A stretch of 64,000 bases of DNA from Certhia americana (lineage: Eukaryota > Chordata > Aves > Passeriformes > Certhiidae): assembly GCA_018697195.1 (NCBI GenBank), contig CM031857.1, positions 96,140,966 through 96,204,965 of the forward strand, written 5' to 3'. The position numbers were made by a program, and so were the translations under genes. A model generated the notes under the pieces. It did no database searches, was not told where the DNA came from, and saw only the letters and a program-made list of their open reading frames with translations. How positions within the stretch are numbered: position 1 is the stretch's first letter; the number at the start of each line of letters is the position of its first letter. Of the stretch, positions 25,531 to 38,500 are shown piece after piece.

Positions 25531-28439
25531 TAACACCCTGGTTAAGTCTCTCTTAATTCCTCTTTTAAAAATCATTTTTTTTAAAAGGACGAGGAAGCAA
25601 GAACGGAGGGAAATCACTTTTTGAAACTCGGTGTTTCTTACAGCGTAACACTGCGGTGAGCGCTTGTCCCGAGGTGAAACGCAAACAGGCTTCTCTGAAG
25701 TTATTTAAAAATGAAAATCTACAAGACGCTAGTCCAAATATCTCTGTGTAATAGCTGCATAGATTAAAACAGCTGTAAAATGGCCCCCGTACAGAAAATA
25801 CCAGCCCAGCACCCTTTCCCTGTTGCCGTCAGCTCCAGGGCCGGAGTGTGTGCCGAGTATGTAGCACAGAGGTTACCTACCACATTCCTCTCCCGGTGCG
25901 CGCTGCAGGGACTCCTCCCGTCTCAAGTATGTGCTGCTAGAAAGAGCAAGTGGATCATTTCTCACCGGAACCTGTGGATTGAGCCTCTTGAACTTGAAAA
26001 TCCCACGGTTGCATGAGCTGAAATAAGTAACTTTTAGGCCATTTTCAGGAGTTAGTACTAGGTCAGTTATTACTGTAAGTAGTAGTTTATTGTGGTTATC
26101 AAACCCTCTATGTATTAAAAAGACTTCAGGAATCATCTTTACTGGAACAAGTTCTAGTGTAAGTTAAGTGTTCAGTAGGAAAGTTATCTAAAATCTCATA
26201 AAAGTCAGCAAGATCTTCAACAGTTCTGGCTGGTACTAATTTTACATAACTATAATTCTTCTATGAATATTTTTATATATACCCGTGTGAAATAAAAACG
26301 TATTCCCCAATGTTATTATTCTCACCAGACTACGTGCATGCACCTTTCATGCACTTATATATCAGAAATTCGAAGTATAAAAAGGTGTGCTACATCCCAG
26401 CTAGGAAATCACTTGTTAAATTCTACCATTAGGTTCTAGCTATAGTTTCACTATTTTACCACAGAATTAAGGCACAGATTAAGAAAAGAGTTCTTGTCAC
26501 AAGTATTGCTAGCATACAAATATAACAAAAAGCAAGGCACGTTTTAATTTAGATGTTACTTTGCAGCTTATCGTCTCTTGTCAGCTGTCAGAAATCTTCA
26601 CTTGAGAAAAGCCAGAAGGCCAGGGTCAGTCCTGCCAGTGTTACCAAGTGGAGATGAATGGAGTTTGTGCCCTAGGGTGTTGGAGGGAGTACAGCTGCCA
26701 AAAGGCAAGCTCACCTGCCACATCCTGGCACAGAAGTCTGCACACAGCCCTGCTGTCTGCGCTGTTTACCATACTCTGCCAGCTATTTTGGAAATGCCCT
26801 GGTTCATCAAGGAAGACCATCTCAGCTACACCTCCTGAAGCCTTCCTCATTGTCGCAGATGGAATGATTACCTTTCCTCTTGTAGTGAGCAGAGATCAAA
26901 GGGGTTCACAAATGCTTTTTCTAATTCTGACTGATATCTCATCGCTAGAGAATTCATTACTTTGCGTGATCCAGCATCTCTATATTTACAAAGTAAAAAC
27001 AGCACGTGAGAACAACATAGAAATAAATCCACAGTCTTAGCAATGTTATGACAAATAGTGGTGACTCCATTTAGGCCTCAGTATTAAGTTCAGGACTTCC
27101 CAATTTCTAGCTGACAATCTTTTAAATAGTTTTTTCTTAAGCCTTGACTTAAATTTTGCAACTTTTTGCTTTGAGTCATGAAAAGAAAATTGCTTTGCTG
27201 ATTCATAGTGTTTACAGGTACACTGAATACATTGGACTTTTACCAAAGATAATAAGAACTGCCTGAAAAGATATGTAACTTTCTGTAAATCAGATGTAAA
27301 TCTAAAAAGGAGAGGAAATTCATCAGATATATCCCCTCCATGTTAGTACTAATGCCTTTTATGTCATATATTATAAACTCCAGTTTTTAAGTAAAATCCT
27401 GTTTCTTTTGTTTTATAAATTCTGGTAGCAAAAGGCATAGATCCCTTAATGATTAAAAAGTTAGTGAATACACAATTTACTCTGTTGCTTTTGTTTGAAA
27501 ATTCATGGTTACAGAGATATCAGTGTAGTCACTAAATTCCTTCTCAGTAAGGGCTGACTTGGTTGGCACACAAAAGACTGGCTGTTCACTTCCAGTAAAC
27601 CTGTAGTCACAGAGGTCCTGTTCCCCTATGTGGAGATTATGAAACAAGCTTGGTAGCTCAAGAATTTAGGTAATTAAAACCCACTATGGACTAAGTACCT
27701 GTTAGACCAAAAGAGTAGATATGCAAGTTTGTAAATATACTCATTTTAAACATTAATAATTTGACTACAGAATAAAGAAAATTGTAAATAAATTATGTGT
27801 ACATTTCAACCAACTTGTAAATATAATTATGTTCTTTAACCAGATAAATAGAAGATGGATACATTCATATGTTTTGCTCACTCTTGTCAATAAATTATAT
27901 TAAATAGCATTTTTGTATTAGAAGTAGTAGAATTAGTGCTAACAAATCCTTGCGAATGCAGAGTATTATTTTTGTGCTAAAAATATCCGCATTATTTTCC
28001 TGTGTGTGCTTCAGAAGAGTCTGACAATGTACAAATGAGGTTTTTTGCAAACCTGGGGCTGTTTTTTCACAGGAGACAGCGCCACATGCTGGCATTGCGA
28101 GGCGAGAGCCACCGGGCATTGTGCCGGTTTAGTTCTGGTTAATGAGTTGGGTTTAATCGATTCTGAATTAACATAGCTTCATCTTAAAGAATTGCTTCTT
28201 ACTTTATAGGGAACTGCCAACATCAGGTTCTAATTTCAGGCAAAAAAAATAAAAGAGATAATGTTAAAAATATTTATTGTTTTCATAGAAACCACTGTAT
28301 TCTAGCTCGCAGATTTAGTTTATTGTATCGAATCATCCTAATGTGCCATTTATTACTCAATTGTCTTTAACTTTAACTACATTATGTCAAAAATGATCGT
28401 AACTCTGGGTACAACATATTCCCCCAAACCCTCTTGAGG
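25531..28439. other. Upstream intergenic DNA, no gene seen
   Basis: The sequence is AT-rich beyond the CpG island, on the 5' side of ANOS1. I found no exon with splice sites and no recognisable repeat of useful length. The open frames at 26578-27040 are short and match nothing I recognise. Confidence 0.6.
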
Positions 28440-30785
28440 AGCTCAGCATGCAGGGGTGCCTCTCCAAAGTGCCTGTGTACTAATGGGGGCAGTCTGGAGA
28501 GTAAAGGCAGTGAGTCAGGAATACATCTGCAGCTGCAGGGCCGTGATCTTGTCAGGATCTTGGAGACATGGTGGGATGGCTCCTAGGGCTGAAGGGTAGC
28601 AATATGTGTTTTATGAAGGGCAGGGTGAGGAGGGGGAGTCTCATATGAGAGGGCATTTGGGGTGTGAGGAGCTCAGTCTGGGGATGGATGAGAAGGGAGA
28701 TGAGCACATAAGGGTTAGGATTAAAGAGAGGACAGGTAAAGGTGACATTGTAGTGGGTTGTTGTGACATTGTAGTTGCCATATGCCAACTCACCAGGAAA
28801 AGCAAGTGGATGAGACCCTGTACAAACAGATGGAAGCAACCCCAAGTTCTCAGGCCCTGATCCTCGTGAGAGGCTTCAACCACCCCAACATTGGCTGGAG
28901 GAACAAAACAGCAAGGGATAAGCAATCCAGGCACCTGGAGTGTGTTGTTGATAACTTCCTCCTCTGAGAGATAGAGGAGACAACAAGAACAAGTGACCTG
29001 CTGGACTTTATACTAACGTGAAGGGGCTCATTGGGATGTGAAGGTCAAGGGCAGTCTTGGTGGCAGCAGCCATGGAGTGGTGGAGTTCAAAATCCTGAGG
29101 GCAGGGAGGAGAGGAAAACTGAGTTCAAAACCCAGGACTTCAGCAGAGCCGACTTTGCCCTCTTCCAAGATCTGTTTGGAAGAATCCTATGAAGTAAAGT
29201 CTTGAAGGGAAGAGAGACTAAAGAAAATCATTTAATATTTAAGGATCACCTTCGCCAAGCTCAAAAGCAGTCCATCCCAATGAACAGAAAGGAAGGCAAA
29301 AATTCCAGGAGAACTCTGTGGATGAACAAGGACATCCTAGCAATACTCAGAAACAAAATGGAAGCATACAGAGGGTGGAAGCAAGGACCGATAAGTGGGA
29401 AGAATACAGAAACATTGAGAATCCAGGGATCAATTCCATCAAATGGAATTGACTATGCCCAGAGATGTCAAGAACAAGAAAGGCTTCTATAAGTACAAGG
29501 GAGACAAATGTAAGAATAAGGAAAATGTATAACCATTGCCTAACGAGACAGGGGACATGACTAAACTGAATGTTGTCTTTGTCCCAGACGTTATTATCAT
29601 GACCAGCCTTCAGGAATGTCATTTCCAAAGAGCAGGAGGAAGGTTGAAATGAGAAAGATATAGTCCTGTCAGAAGAGGATCAGGTCAGTGAACATAAAAG
29701 TAGACATAAATAAGTCCGTGGACCCTGACAGGATGCACCCTCAAGTGTTGAGAGAGCTGGTAAATGTCCTGTGAGGCCTGGTAATCTTTGATCACTCTGT
29801 GGGAGAAATGTCCAAAGACTGGAGAAAAGCAAATGTAACTCCTGTCGTCAGAAAGGGGAAGAAGGGCAGCCCAGGGAACTCCAGGCCAGGTAGTTTCACT
29901 TTCATCCCTGGGAAGGTGATGGAGTAGTTAATCCAGAAATACATTTTCAGGCACACTTCCTTAATTCTTAGTATCTTCTCTAATGACCTGGCTAGTGGAG
30001 CAGAGTGTACCCTCAACAAGTTTGCTGATGACACAAAAGAGGAAGGAGTGGCTGTGAATTGTGCTGCCGTCCAGAGAGTCTTCAACAGGTTGGAAGAATG
30101 GGCTGTCAGGAACCTCTGAAGTTCAGCAAGGAGAAATAGAAACTCCTGTATCTGGGGAGGAGCAGCTCCATGAATAGATATAAATGCTGAGGACTACCCA
30201 TCAGGAAAGCAGTTTGATAGAAAAGGTCCTGTGGGTCCTGTTGGAGTTGATATGAGCCAGCAAAATACCGTGACAGAAAAAAAGGTGAAAGATACTTGTC
30301 TGCATAGAGTAAAGTATTGGAAGCAGATCCAGAGTGGTCATCCTTTCCTTCTCAGCACAAGAGTGATAAGGACAGAATGGAAGAAACTGGAGCATCTCTC
30401 CTATGAGGGAAGGCAAAGACATCTGAGACTGTTTGGGCTATAGAAGAGAAGGCTGAGGGTACATCTCCTTAATGTATCTAAAATCCAGAGGGAGTCTAGC
30501 TCTTTTCAGTGGTGTCCAGTGACAGGACCAGAGGCAATGGACACAAATTGAAACTGAGGAGGTTCCCTGAGAACATCAGGAACCCTTTTTTTTTCTGTGG
30601 GGGTGGTCTAGCACAGATGCAGGTTCCCAGAGAGGTTGTGACTTCTCCATCCTTGAAGATACTTCAAAGGTGTCTGGACCTGGTCCTGGTTAACTGTTAA
30701 CTGTAAATGTCCCTGCTTGGGCAGAGGAGTTGGACCAGATGACTTCCTGATGACCTTTCAACCTCATCCAGCCTCTGATTTGAAC
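28440..30785 (+). mobile_element. Long defective CR1 LINE (endonuclease to 3' end)
   Basis: This is the longest CR1 copy in the window (about 2.3 kb). Endonuclease-domain remnants come first: 'gacatggtgggatggctcct' near 28565, RIKERTGKGDIVVG near 28715-28757, then SSQALILVRGFNHPNIGW near 28840-28900. The EN-RT linker follows ('tgaacaaggacatcctagc'), then the RT start ('gaccctgacaggatgcaccctc', 29720) and the RT active-site box FADDT near 30021-30035. The C-terminal and 3' parts run through 'agtgacaggaccagaggcaa' and 'cagagaggttgtgacttctc'. It carries many stops and frameshifts and lacks the central RT stretch with the GVPQGS-type motif, so it cannot be active. It lies about 3.4 kb upstream of the ANOS1 start, on the opposite strand. 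Confidence 0.92.
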
Positions 30786-33700
30786 AAATAACTGAACAAA
30801 CAAATGTATTTTCAATTTCACTTCCCGAATGGAAAAGAAATTTAAATAAAAATGTTCTCTTTAAATGTTTGCCTTGAAAACTAATTACTTGCCATGGTCT
30901 TCACTGAAGTCTGCAGGTACTTTTTTTAGAAGTACTTATTTAGTGCAGAAGTACAACTGTGTTGAACTATATGGGCTTTTTGAATATCAGTGGTCTATTT
31001 GTTTTGTTAATGAATTCATGGCCAGAGATTAAAGAGGTTTTTACATGTCCCACTTACAGTACGTGTTTAGTTCACTAATTCAGGATATACACAAGGGAGG
31101 GAATATATATGTATAAAATAATTTAGTTATTAGTTATATATATGTATACAATAATTTATTTTAGTTGTAATATTTAGGTTTATTTTTAGCTGTATTAACT
31201 GCATTTATAGATTTAATAAAATGTTGGGAGATGGCCAGGTCACCTATGACTTCTTGGTTGTTTTCTTGCTAGCAACAGTTCACCAAAGAAATTGTAATAA
31301 CTAGAACTCTGCTAGACACCAGTCCTTATTCTTTTTTCTGAACTTTGAAACCAGCCTATGTCTCCATAGTTTTCTGCTGCTCAAGTGAAAATTAGAAATT
31401 ACCATGGAAAATAAAGGGATTTTGAAAGATGCTTACAAAAGAACATTTCTTTTTGCAAGTAAAACAATGGAAGCCAGAGCAGACGTTGAAATAATTAATT
31501 TGTGCCAGAAATTATGCCATCTGAGTACAAATCCTCATGTCTGTGAATGGAAGGATGAGAAATACTGTCTTATGGCTTTGAACATTCCTTCAAGGTTTGA
31601 ATATAACTCCATTCTTTTGGAAAGTGATGCATAGTAACTCTTTTTTCCCTATGGGTTCTTATGGGTTGTCTATATGATTCCTTCCTCATGTGATCCCTGA
31701 AGTTAATGACCTTCTCCAACTCCTTTTGAGAATTTTGCATAGTCCTAGGTCAAGCCTGTGAGTAAATTCCAGAAATCCATTTCTGTGTCTCATAAAGCTC
31801 ATACTCTTCATTCATAGATTGAGTCCTTATAATAATACTTTCTCCTGGGAGCAATTCAATAGGGATTTTCTGCATCACCATTTCCTCTTGAACAAGGGAA
31901 ATCAGTAATAAGTAATAAGAATATTAGTAGTGCAGTTGTCAGTCACAGTGGAAGGCAGGATGAAGTGATGATTCACTGTTCCAAAAGTCTCATCATTTGT
32001 ATATAAAGTAAGAGGAAATAGATGTCTATCCAAAGATTTTTGAGGAAACATAGGAAATCAATTAGGTAATTTTGAATATGTGGTAAGTCTCATATTGCAT
32101 GTTTGAGAAACACAAGAGCAGTGAGGTCTGTGGAGGGGTTTGAAGCAAAATGATAGGATTGTTTTAGTGAGATTTTTCCCAGGCATAAGAAACATAACAG
32201 AGAGCATAAATATGCTTATTTTAAAATTTAGGAAATGAAGAATAACAGCTGACATCTTCAGTTGTCTGTAAGAAAAACTGAGTTTTCAGTGTTGAACTAC
32301 AACTTAATGTTCTGTCTTCATGCAGTGCAGAAGAGAAGCAAATTCAGAAATACAATGTGAGACAAGATGATTAAAACAGAAAGCTCGGAAAGCACCTTTT
32401 GCTCTGCTGTGGCAAATAAATATTTGCTACTATATCAAGAGCAGAGAAAAAAGTTACAATGTTTAAAATAGAAAACTATATGAGTTAAGCTGTATGTATG
32501 ACTATAAAGGACTGAATATTAGAGACATTATGCCAAAGAATTCAGATTTAGACAAACTTCCATTTTCAAGATGCAAGGACCAACCCCTTAGACTCAAAGA
32601 TGGTGCTCAAGTGATGATCCTGAATAAGGTTTCATCCACAACACTGAAGAAAGAAGATTAAATGAGATGAATTAGGAAAATGCTGCACTTGAAACACCCA
32701 TAAAGAAAGATCAGAGGAAAGCTATGCTATTAGTTGAATGAACATACTTATTTTCTCCCAGGGACTCTCATCTTCAGGGTCACACATTATAGGGCAAAGT
32801 CAAGGCTTCACTCCTTCCAAATCTATGTCTTCAACTAGTTTGCAAAAATATGTTTTCCAGTAAAAACATATCTTACTGGCATGTTCCCAGCTGCTTCTTG
32901 TCACTTCAGTCATCTGATCTGATTTCTAGTTTCAAACAGTTCATAATTCTTTGTCTTGCATTTTGTACATGCCTTACTTTCCTTCTGATTGCACTGGAGC
33001 ATATTTTTAAACAGGCATCTCTCTTTATATCAGGAGAGAAAATAATGTAAAAAGCAACACATCTTTAGGGAATTTTTTTTTTCTGTTGTTGTCTTAAATT
33101 AAGAATGCGTAGCTTATTTCTAGTCTGACTGCAGTATTTATTAATGTTTTGACATTTAACTTTGTTCCACCTTTTAGATAGATGAAGACTTCCTTTCATG
33201 TTCAAATCCACCTGAAGATAGGTCAAGATGTATCTGTAGCTAAATCTAGGGTATTATAAGGAAGGTTTCCCTGCAGACCATGATTAGCTTCTTTTATAAA
33301 TGAACAAAACTGAAATTTCTTTGTGAAGTGTTGCTATATTGCAGATTCTGTAAATCTGTTTTTTTTCAGAGGTTTTCCAACCTTGGTGTATACCTAAGGA
33401 TTGGACATGTGATTCTAGTAATGGAATCAATAATACCATACAAATGAAATATGGTATCTATAATCTGTCTTACTTCTCTTCAGTTTATATAGTTAAGTGC
33501 TACATTAGTCTAAGTCACTGTACTTTGCTGGGAGCTCACATTCAATTGGTTACTCACCAGACCCCAAAGGCTCTCAGAGACAAAGACTTTCCAAGAAACA
33601 TTTGTGTCTGTGAGTGCGACCTACTTTCTGTGTTCCTAGATGCACAATCTTGCATATGGTAGCATTAAAATGCATGATGTTTAAAAATGAATTCAGATTA

Positions 33701-35150
33701 CTGACTCATTCAGAATTCTGTATATATTATTTATCACTTCAGTCAATAATCATGTCACATGGAAACTGTAAAAATTGATTTTATTATATGTTTCTAATCA
33801 CCAATAAACAAACTAAATACCATTGAGTCCAGAACAGACAGCACTAAACTCATTAATTTGTGTATGATTTTTTCATTTACAATTAGTTTTGGAGGGAGTA
33901 TAATAATAAAGATTTTTTTTTTTCCTATCTACATAATACAAATATTTTACACTGATTGTTGCTGAATGTCAAATTTTAGTTAGAAAGTCACATAATAAGA
34001 CAAGTGACATGCTTTTGATATTGCCTTTGCCAATCAGATTTGTAATCACCTAAAAAGACAATATCAGATTTACTTTTTATATGTGTATGAAAATCTTTTC
34101 CATGCATTTATCAATTTAATTTGCTACCCTGCTTGCCATTAATTCTTTTGCCAAGGAGAAGCAGACCTATCATGGTGAAAACCCTCTCGGGCTGTAAATC
34201 CACCAATGGATGTGTGTGGAGTCCGAACAATTGTAATAATTCTTTTTAATTAGCCTTAGTCCTAAGCAACCACCTAGTCTGTTACATGACACATATCAGT
34301 TCTCAACTCATTTAATAACATTGATACTTAAGGATTTATTTGCAAATTATATAAGAAAACATCATTCCAGATACCAGAACTGCAACATAAGTAATTGATC
34401 CCTTCTAAACATAACTAGATAATAATTATGAAGTCTTAATAATCCTGTTCAATGTCTGCAGTAACATTTTTTTAATACAAGATAGTTAAAAGTAAGGCAT
34501 GATCTATAAAAACATTGTGTTCCCTTGAATTAAGAGGAAACCTTTTGATGTGCTTGAGAGGTTGTTGTTTGTGTACTCTGTCCTTCAACTTAAAATAATA
34601 CCAAAAGTGAAAGAATGAAAAATGACAATAATTAGGAAGAAGCTGATGCTTCAAATTTTTTTTTTATGGATTTTCCTGCTCTGTGTTGCAAGTGCTAAGA
34701 TCTCAAATACAGAATCATTTAGACTATTGTTCACAGTCTTTTCTTCAAGGTTAATTAATTCTGAAATTAATAGAAGGAAAATCCGTAGCAATTTATTTGC
34801 CTTTATACCCAATCTTTTATTAATTGTACTAAAAATGATTAAGTGTGTGACTGTGCTTTTGCATGTGTAGACATACACATATGTGAAAAACTCCTAAGCG
34901 TAGTGAAGGATTCCAGAAAAGTTGCCTTCTTTGCCTCTTTTCACTTGGTAATAAATTTCAGTGGTGCTGTTCCTTGTGCCACTCAGAAGAACAGAGTCTG
35001 GTGGAAGTTGTATCAAAGCTTAGGAGGATGTGACCAAACACAATATAAACAGGGATATCAGTACTGATATACATCCTCCTGTGTCTTCAAATGTGATGTC
35101 ATTATAAGAAAATACTTAATGATCTGTGCCAGTCGTCAGCACATGTTGGT
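30786..35150. other. Intergenic DNA, no gene seen
   Basis: AT-rich sequence without recognisable repeats apart from a short AT-rich duplication near 31.1 kb. A 76-codon frame at 31404-31634 has no flanking splice sites or family resemblance and is not called. Confidence 0.55.
31103..31158. repeat. AT-rich tandem duplication, 33-bp period
   Basis: The word 'atatatatgtataaaata' and its following bases recur 33 bases later with one change (a to c). It is a small local duplication in AT-rich intergenic DNA. Confidence 0.7.
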
Positions 35151-35159
35151 GCCTGGGAT

Positions 35160-35505
35160 TCTTCCTTTTCAGATGCAATGCTTGCTTTATTTCTTGAGAT
35201 TCCTGTTGGGCCCTTCCTCCATCCTGCCTGAATCCCTTTGGATGGTGGTGCTGCCCTCCATCAAATTTACTGTTTTTCCAAACTTGAGGTCACTTGCAAC
35301 CTTGATGAAAGTGCACTCCATTACTACCTGCAGGTCACTGCTAAAGCTATTAAACCTGTCAGGTCCCAGTGCAGAGCCCCGTGGTATCCTCTGGTCACAG
35401 GCAGCCATGTGGAGTCCTCCCCACTGGCCACCCCTCCCTGACCCTGCCCGTTCAAAAAGATTTTTGCCATCTTCTTGTCCAGCCACAGGCTGTGATGGTC
35501 TAATT
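35160..35505 (-). mobile_element. CR1 LINE fragment, RT region
   Basis: The minus-strand frame reads RIPRGSALGPDRFNSFSSDL, a decayed CR1 RT block (compare GVPQGSVLGPVLFN), followed by a region matching the FADDTKLGG box in degraded form (VASDLKFGKTV). No functional frame remains. Neither end of the element is intact. Confidence 0.82.
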
Positions 35506-38500
35506 TGGGTAAAAGAAGTAATTAGTTATGGCTTAGCTAGACATGTGAAATGAGCCTGTCAAATTTCAAAAATGCATCCCCTATTAATACTAAGCAGCAT
35601 CCCTTCTGATTACCTCCAAGGCTAATTTTGAGCTGTGTGTCTCAAGCAACACAATTGATTTGTCTGATTTTGTCTTTAAAAATGTCACTGAGCAGATGCA
35701 GTTTGGCAGCTTGTCCAGTATCAATGTATGTACTGAAGATATTGGGTACCCATCAGGCCCTAACTAGCAGGAACTATTAGTTATAAGAACATCCCATTTT
35801 CTCTTAGCTAAGAGAAAAAAAAAAACCCTTTTTTTTTTTGTTTTTCTTTTTTTTTTCTTCCCACAAGAATTCTGAAAATTTGGTTCAGAGACTGAAGTAG
35901 TCAGAGCTTAATAGGGAAAGAGTGATACAGTATTGTGACTCTCCCACACCATACATTCCAATGTTTTTAACATTTTGTGCACAGTTGATGCCATTGCAGA
36001 CACAAATTTAATAGAGAAACAAATAGTTATTTACAGCTGACCAAAATGATCAGAATTCTTTCAGGTAAATGTATGTCATTGAACATATGCTTTTATAGAG
36101 AATGGATATGTTTTCAAAAGATTTAATTTCAACTAACATTTTCTAGGTAAAGAGTGCTTTGAAAAGAAAACATGAAGCAGTTTGATACCTACATTAAATA
36201 ATCTCCTGCTTGGGTTTGTAATAAAGTGTTTTACACAGGGTTAAAAAAAAAAAGATGACCAGTGTTTAAAAAATGCCGAAATTAGTTTTGGGATTGCTTT
36301 TAAGAATAATAAAATACTTCAATATTTTTTCTTACTGTCACATGTCAGTAGCAGTGCTGTAGCTGAATATGCTGCTGCTATGCCATGAACTAATAACTAT
36401 AAAAATAACACATAGGATAAATTTTGCAAATCTACCAAATTAACAAAAACATAATTATTACTACAGCCTGGGGTATTTTTCATTTTAGCTAAACAAAAAT
36501 CACCTCAAAATTATATGTTTTCCCCATTTCTGCTTCTAGTTTTTTAAAGTTTAGTTTTAGTTCCAAATCAGAATGAAACCCTTTCTTGAAGTACCACATT
36601 TTCAATTTGAATTAGACTGCTAAGAATTTAAAAGGCCTGCACATAGTCTTATCAAAACCTGCTTAATAGTTATAATATCTAGGAAAAAATATATTGGTGT
36701 CTGACATTTTTGATGTCTTGGTGAGCTGAAACAAGATGAGGATCCTCAGAGAATGTTTGGGGTTTGTACTACTCTTTAAACTTCTCTAATTTAATTGAGA
36801 AGTTGGACTGATATTGCACTGGGCTGGATAGTGAGCTGTTCCTTGGACACCTTTTACCATTTGTATCAGATCTATTCACCCTAGCTGAAAATATCCTTTC
36901 CTACCCACTCCTCACATAAAATAGTAAATCACAATGTTTGTTACTGCAATGACAAATTCTGTTGGTTTTTTATATCATGGTCTTGAGAGGGAATACCATT
37001 TTTCCTGATCTGCTCAGGTTATTTGTGTAGCTTTCATCCTTGTGTAATGCTCAGCCTTGTTTAACAATGCCTGTCTGATCATCTGTATTGCTATGAAGAC
37101 TTTAAAAGCAGAAAGACAATGTGCTTGTCAAATGTTTTATCCCTACCAAAATTCTATGGTTGTCATGGTAACTATGGAAAGGAAGAAAAAAAGGAAAAGC
37201 AGGTTGTGATTTTATTAAAAGATAGTATTTCATGGTTGTTAGAAATAAAATTATGAGAAAATACAGCACTCTCTTCAGTGGCGAAAAAGATTTGTTCTTA
37301 ATTTTTTCAAATAAGAAATAACAAATTGTGTTTTATGTTCGCTAGAAATGGCATCAAATCTTCCTTTTCATTTCAGTCCTCCTAGCCCAGGGCATTCCTG
37401 ACAAAATAACAAAACTCAATACAACCTGTGTATTTTAACAGCAGCAGAAAACCCTTTCATGAACATTATAGTTTTTGAGAGCTCTTTCATTATGTTTTTC
37501 TACCTTTTATCACCTTATCATCACAAAAGTGATATTTTTCCACCCTCTTAAAATAAAATATAATGATTTTGAGTAAGCTAGATCCCTTCCTAGTGACAAA
37601 TTACATTATATTAAAGGGCTGCATGACAATTTAGGAGACTTAAACCATTATAAAAGCCTATGGATTTCACCGCAGATTTTTTTTTTTCAAGTTGGGTAAA
37701 CTATGCCCTGTTTCCTAATTTACCCAATTATTTTAAAATAAGACTTGTCAATGCGAAAGTGAGTGACAGGATCAGATTATAAAAGAAAAACATTGCTTTC
37801 CATTTTCAATCTAAAGAAAGCTTTTTATTTTAAAGTATTCAATTTGGAATTGTCCATTTATTTTTGCATTCAGACATACACTTTATTTCTATGTTGCCTG
37901 AGTCTTTCCATCTCCAAAAACTTGGAAATGGTCATATGAAAAACGTATGCAACTGCAAAATAATAGTACCATTTTTTCATTGTTGAAGAAAGGTTTCAAG
38001 AGTCACACGCAGAGTATTTGGAATATACTTTCATTTTGACATAAATTAAACTGCAGGGAAACTGTCCTAAAGACATAGAAAGTCGAGCTATAAAGGCATG
38101 GTTCTTAGTTTCCATGAGAAACATCTACCAGTGTAGCCCAAAAGTGTTTGTGAGTTTTGAATGAATCCCATGTCAACTTTAACAACTATTGGAGGGGACT
38201 TTTCATGCCAATTTGCTGCATCACACTGAAGATATTTAATTAGTTCTTCTTTGCACGTTGCTCCCCACTGAACTCAGGAGGATTCAGTCCTTATGTGACA
38301 ATGGTATACACTGCTGTGACTGAGTCTGAGAAATGAGCCAGTATCCTGGAATACAGTATTTCTGCAATTCCTGTGATATATTTGTGTAAAGATTTGAGTG
38401 AATGATTCAGCTCTCTTAAAATTGAAGTGTATGTATTGCCAATAGGAGATTACAACTTCATGTTTTTGTGCACCACCTGAGGGAAAAATCCTGTGGAAAA

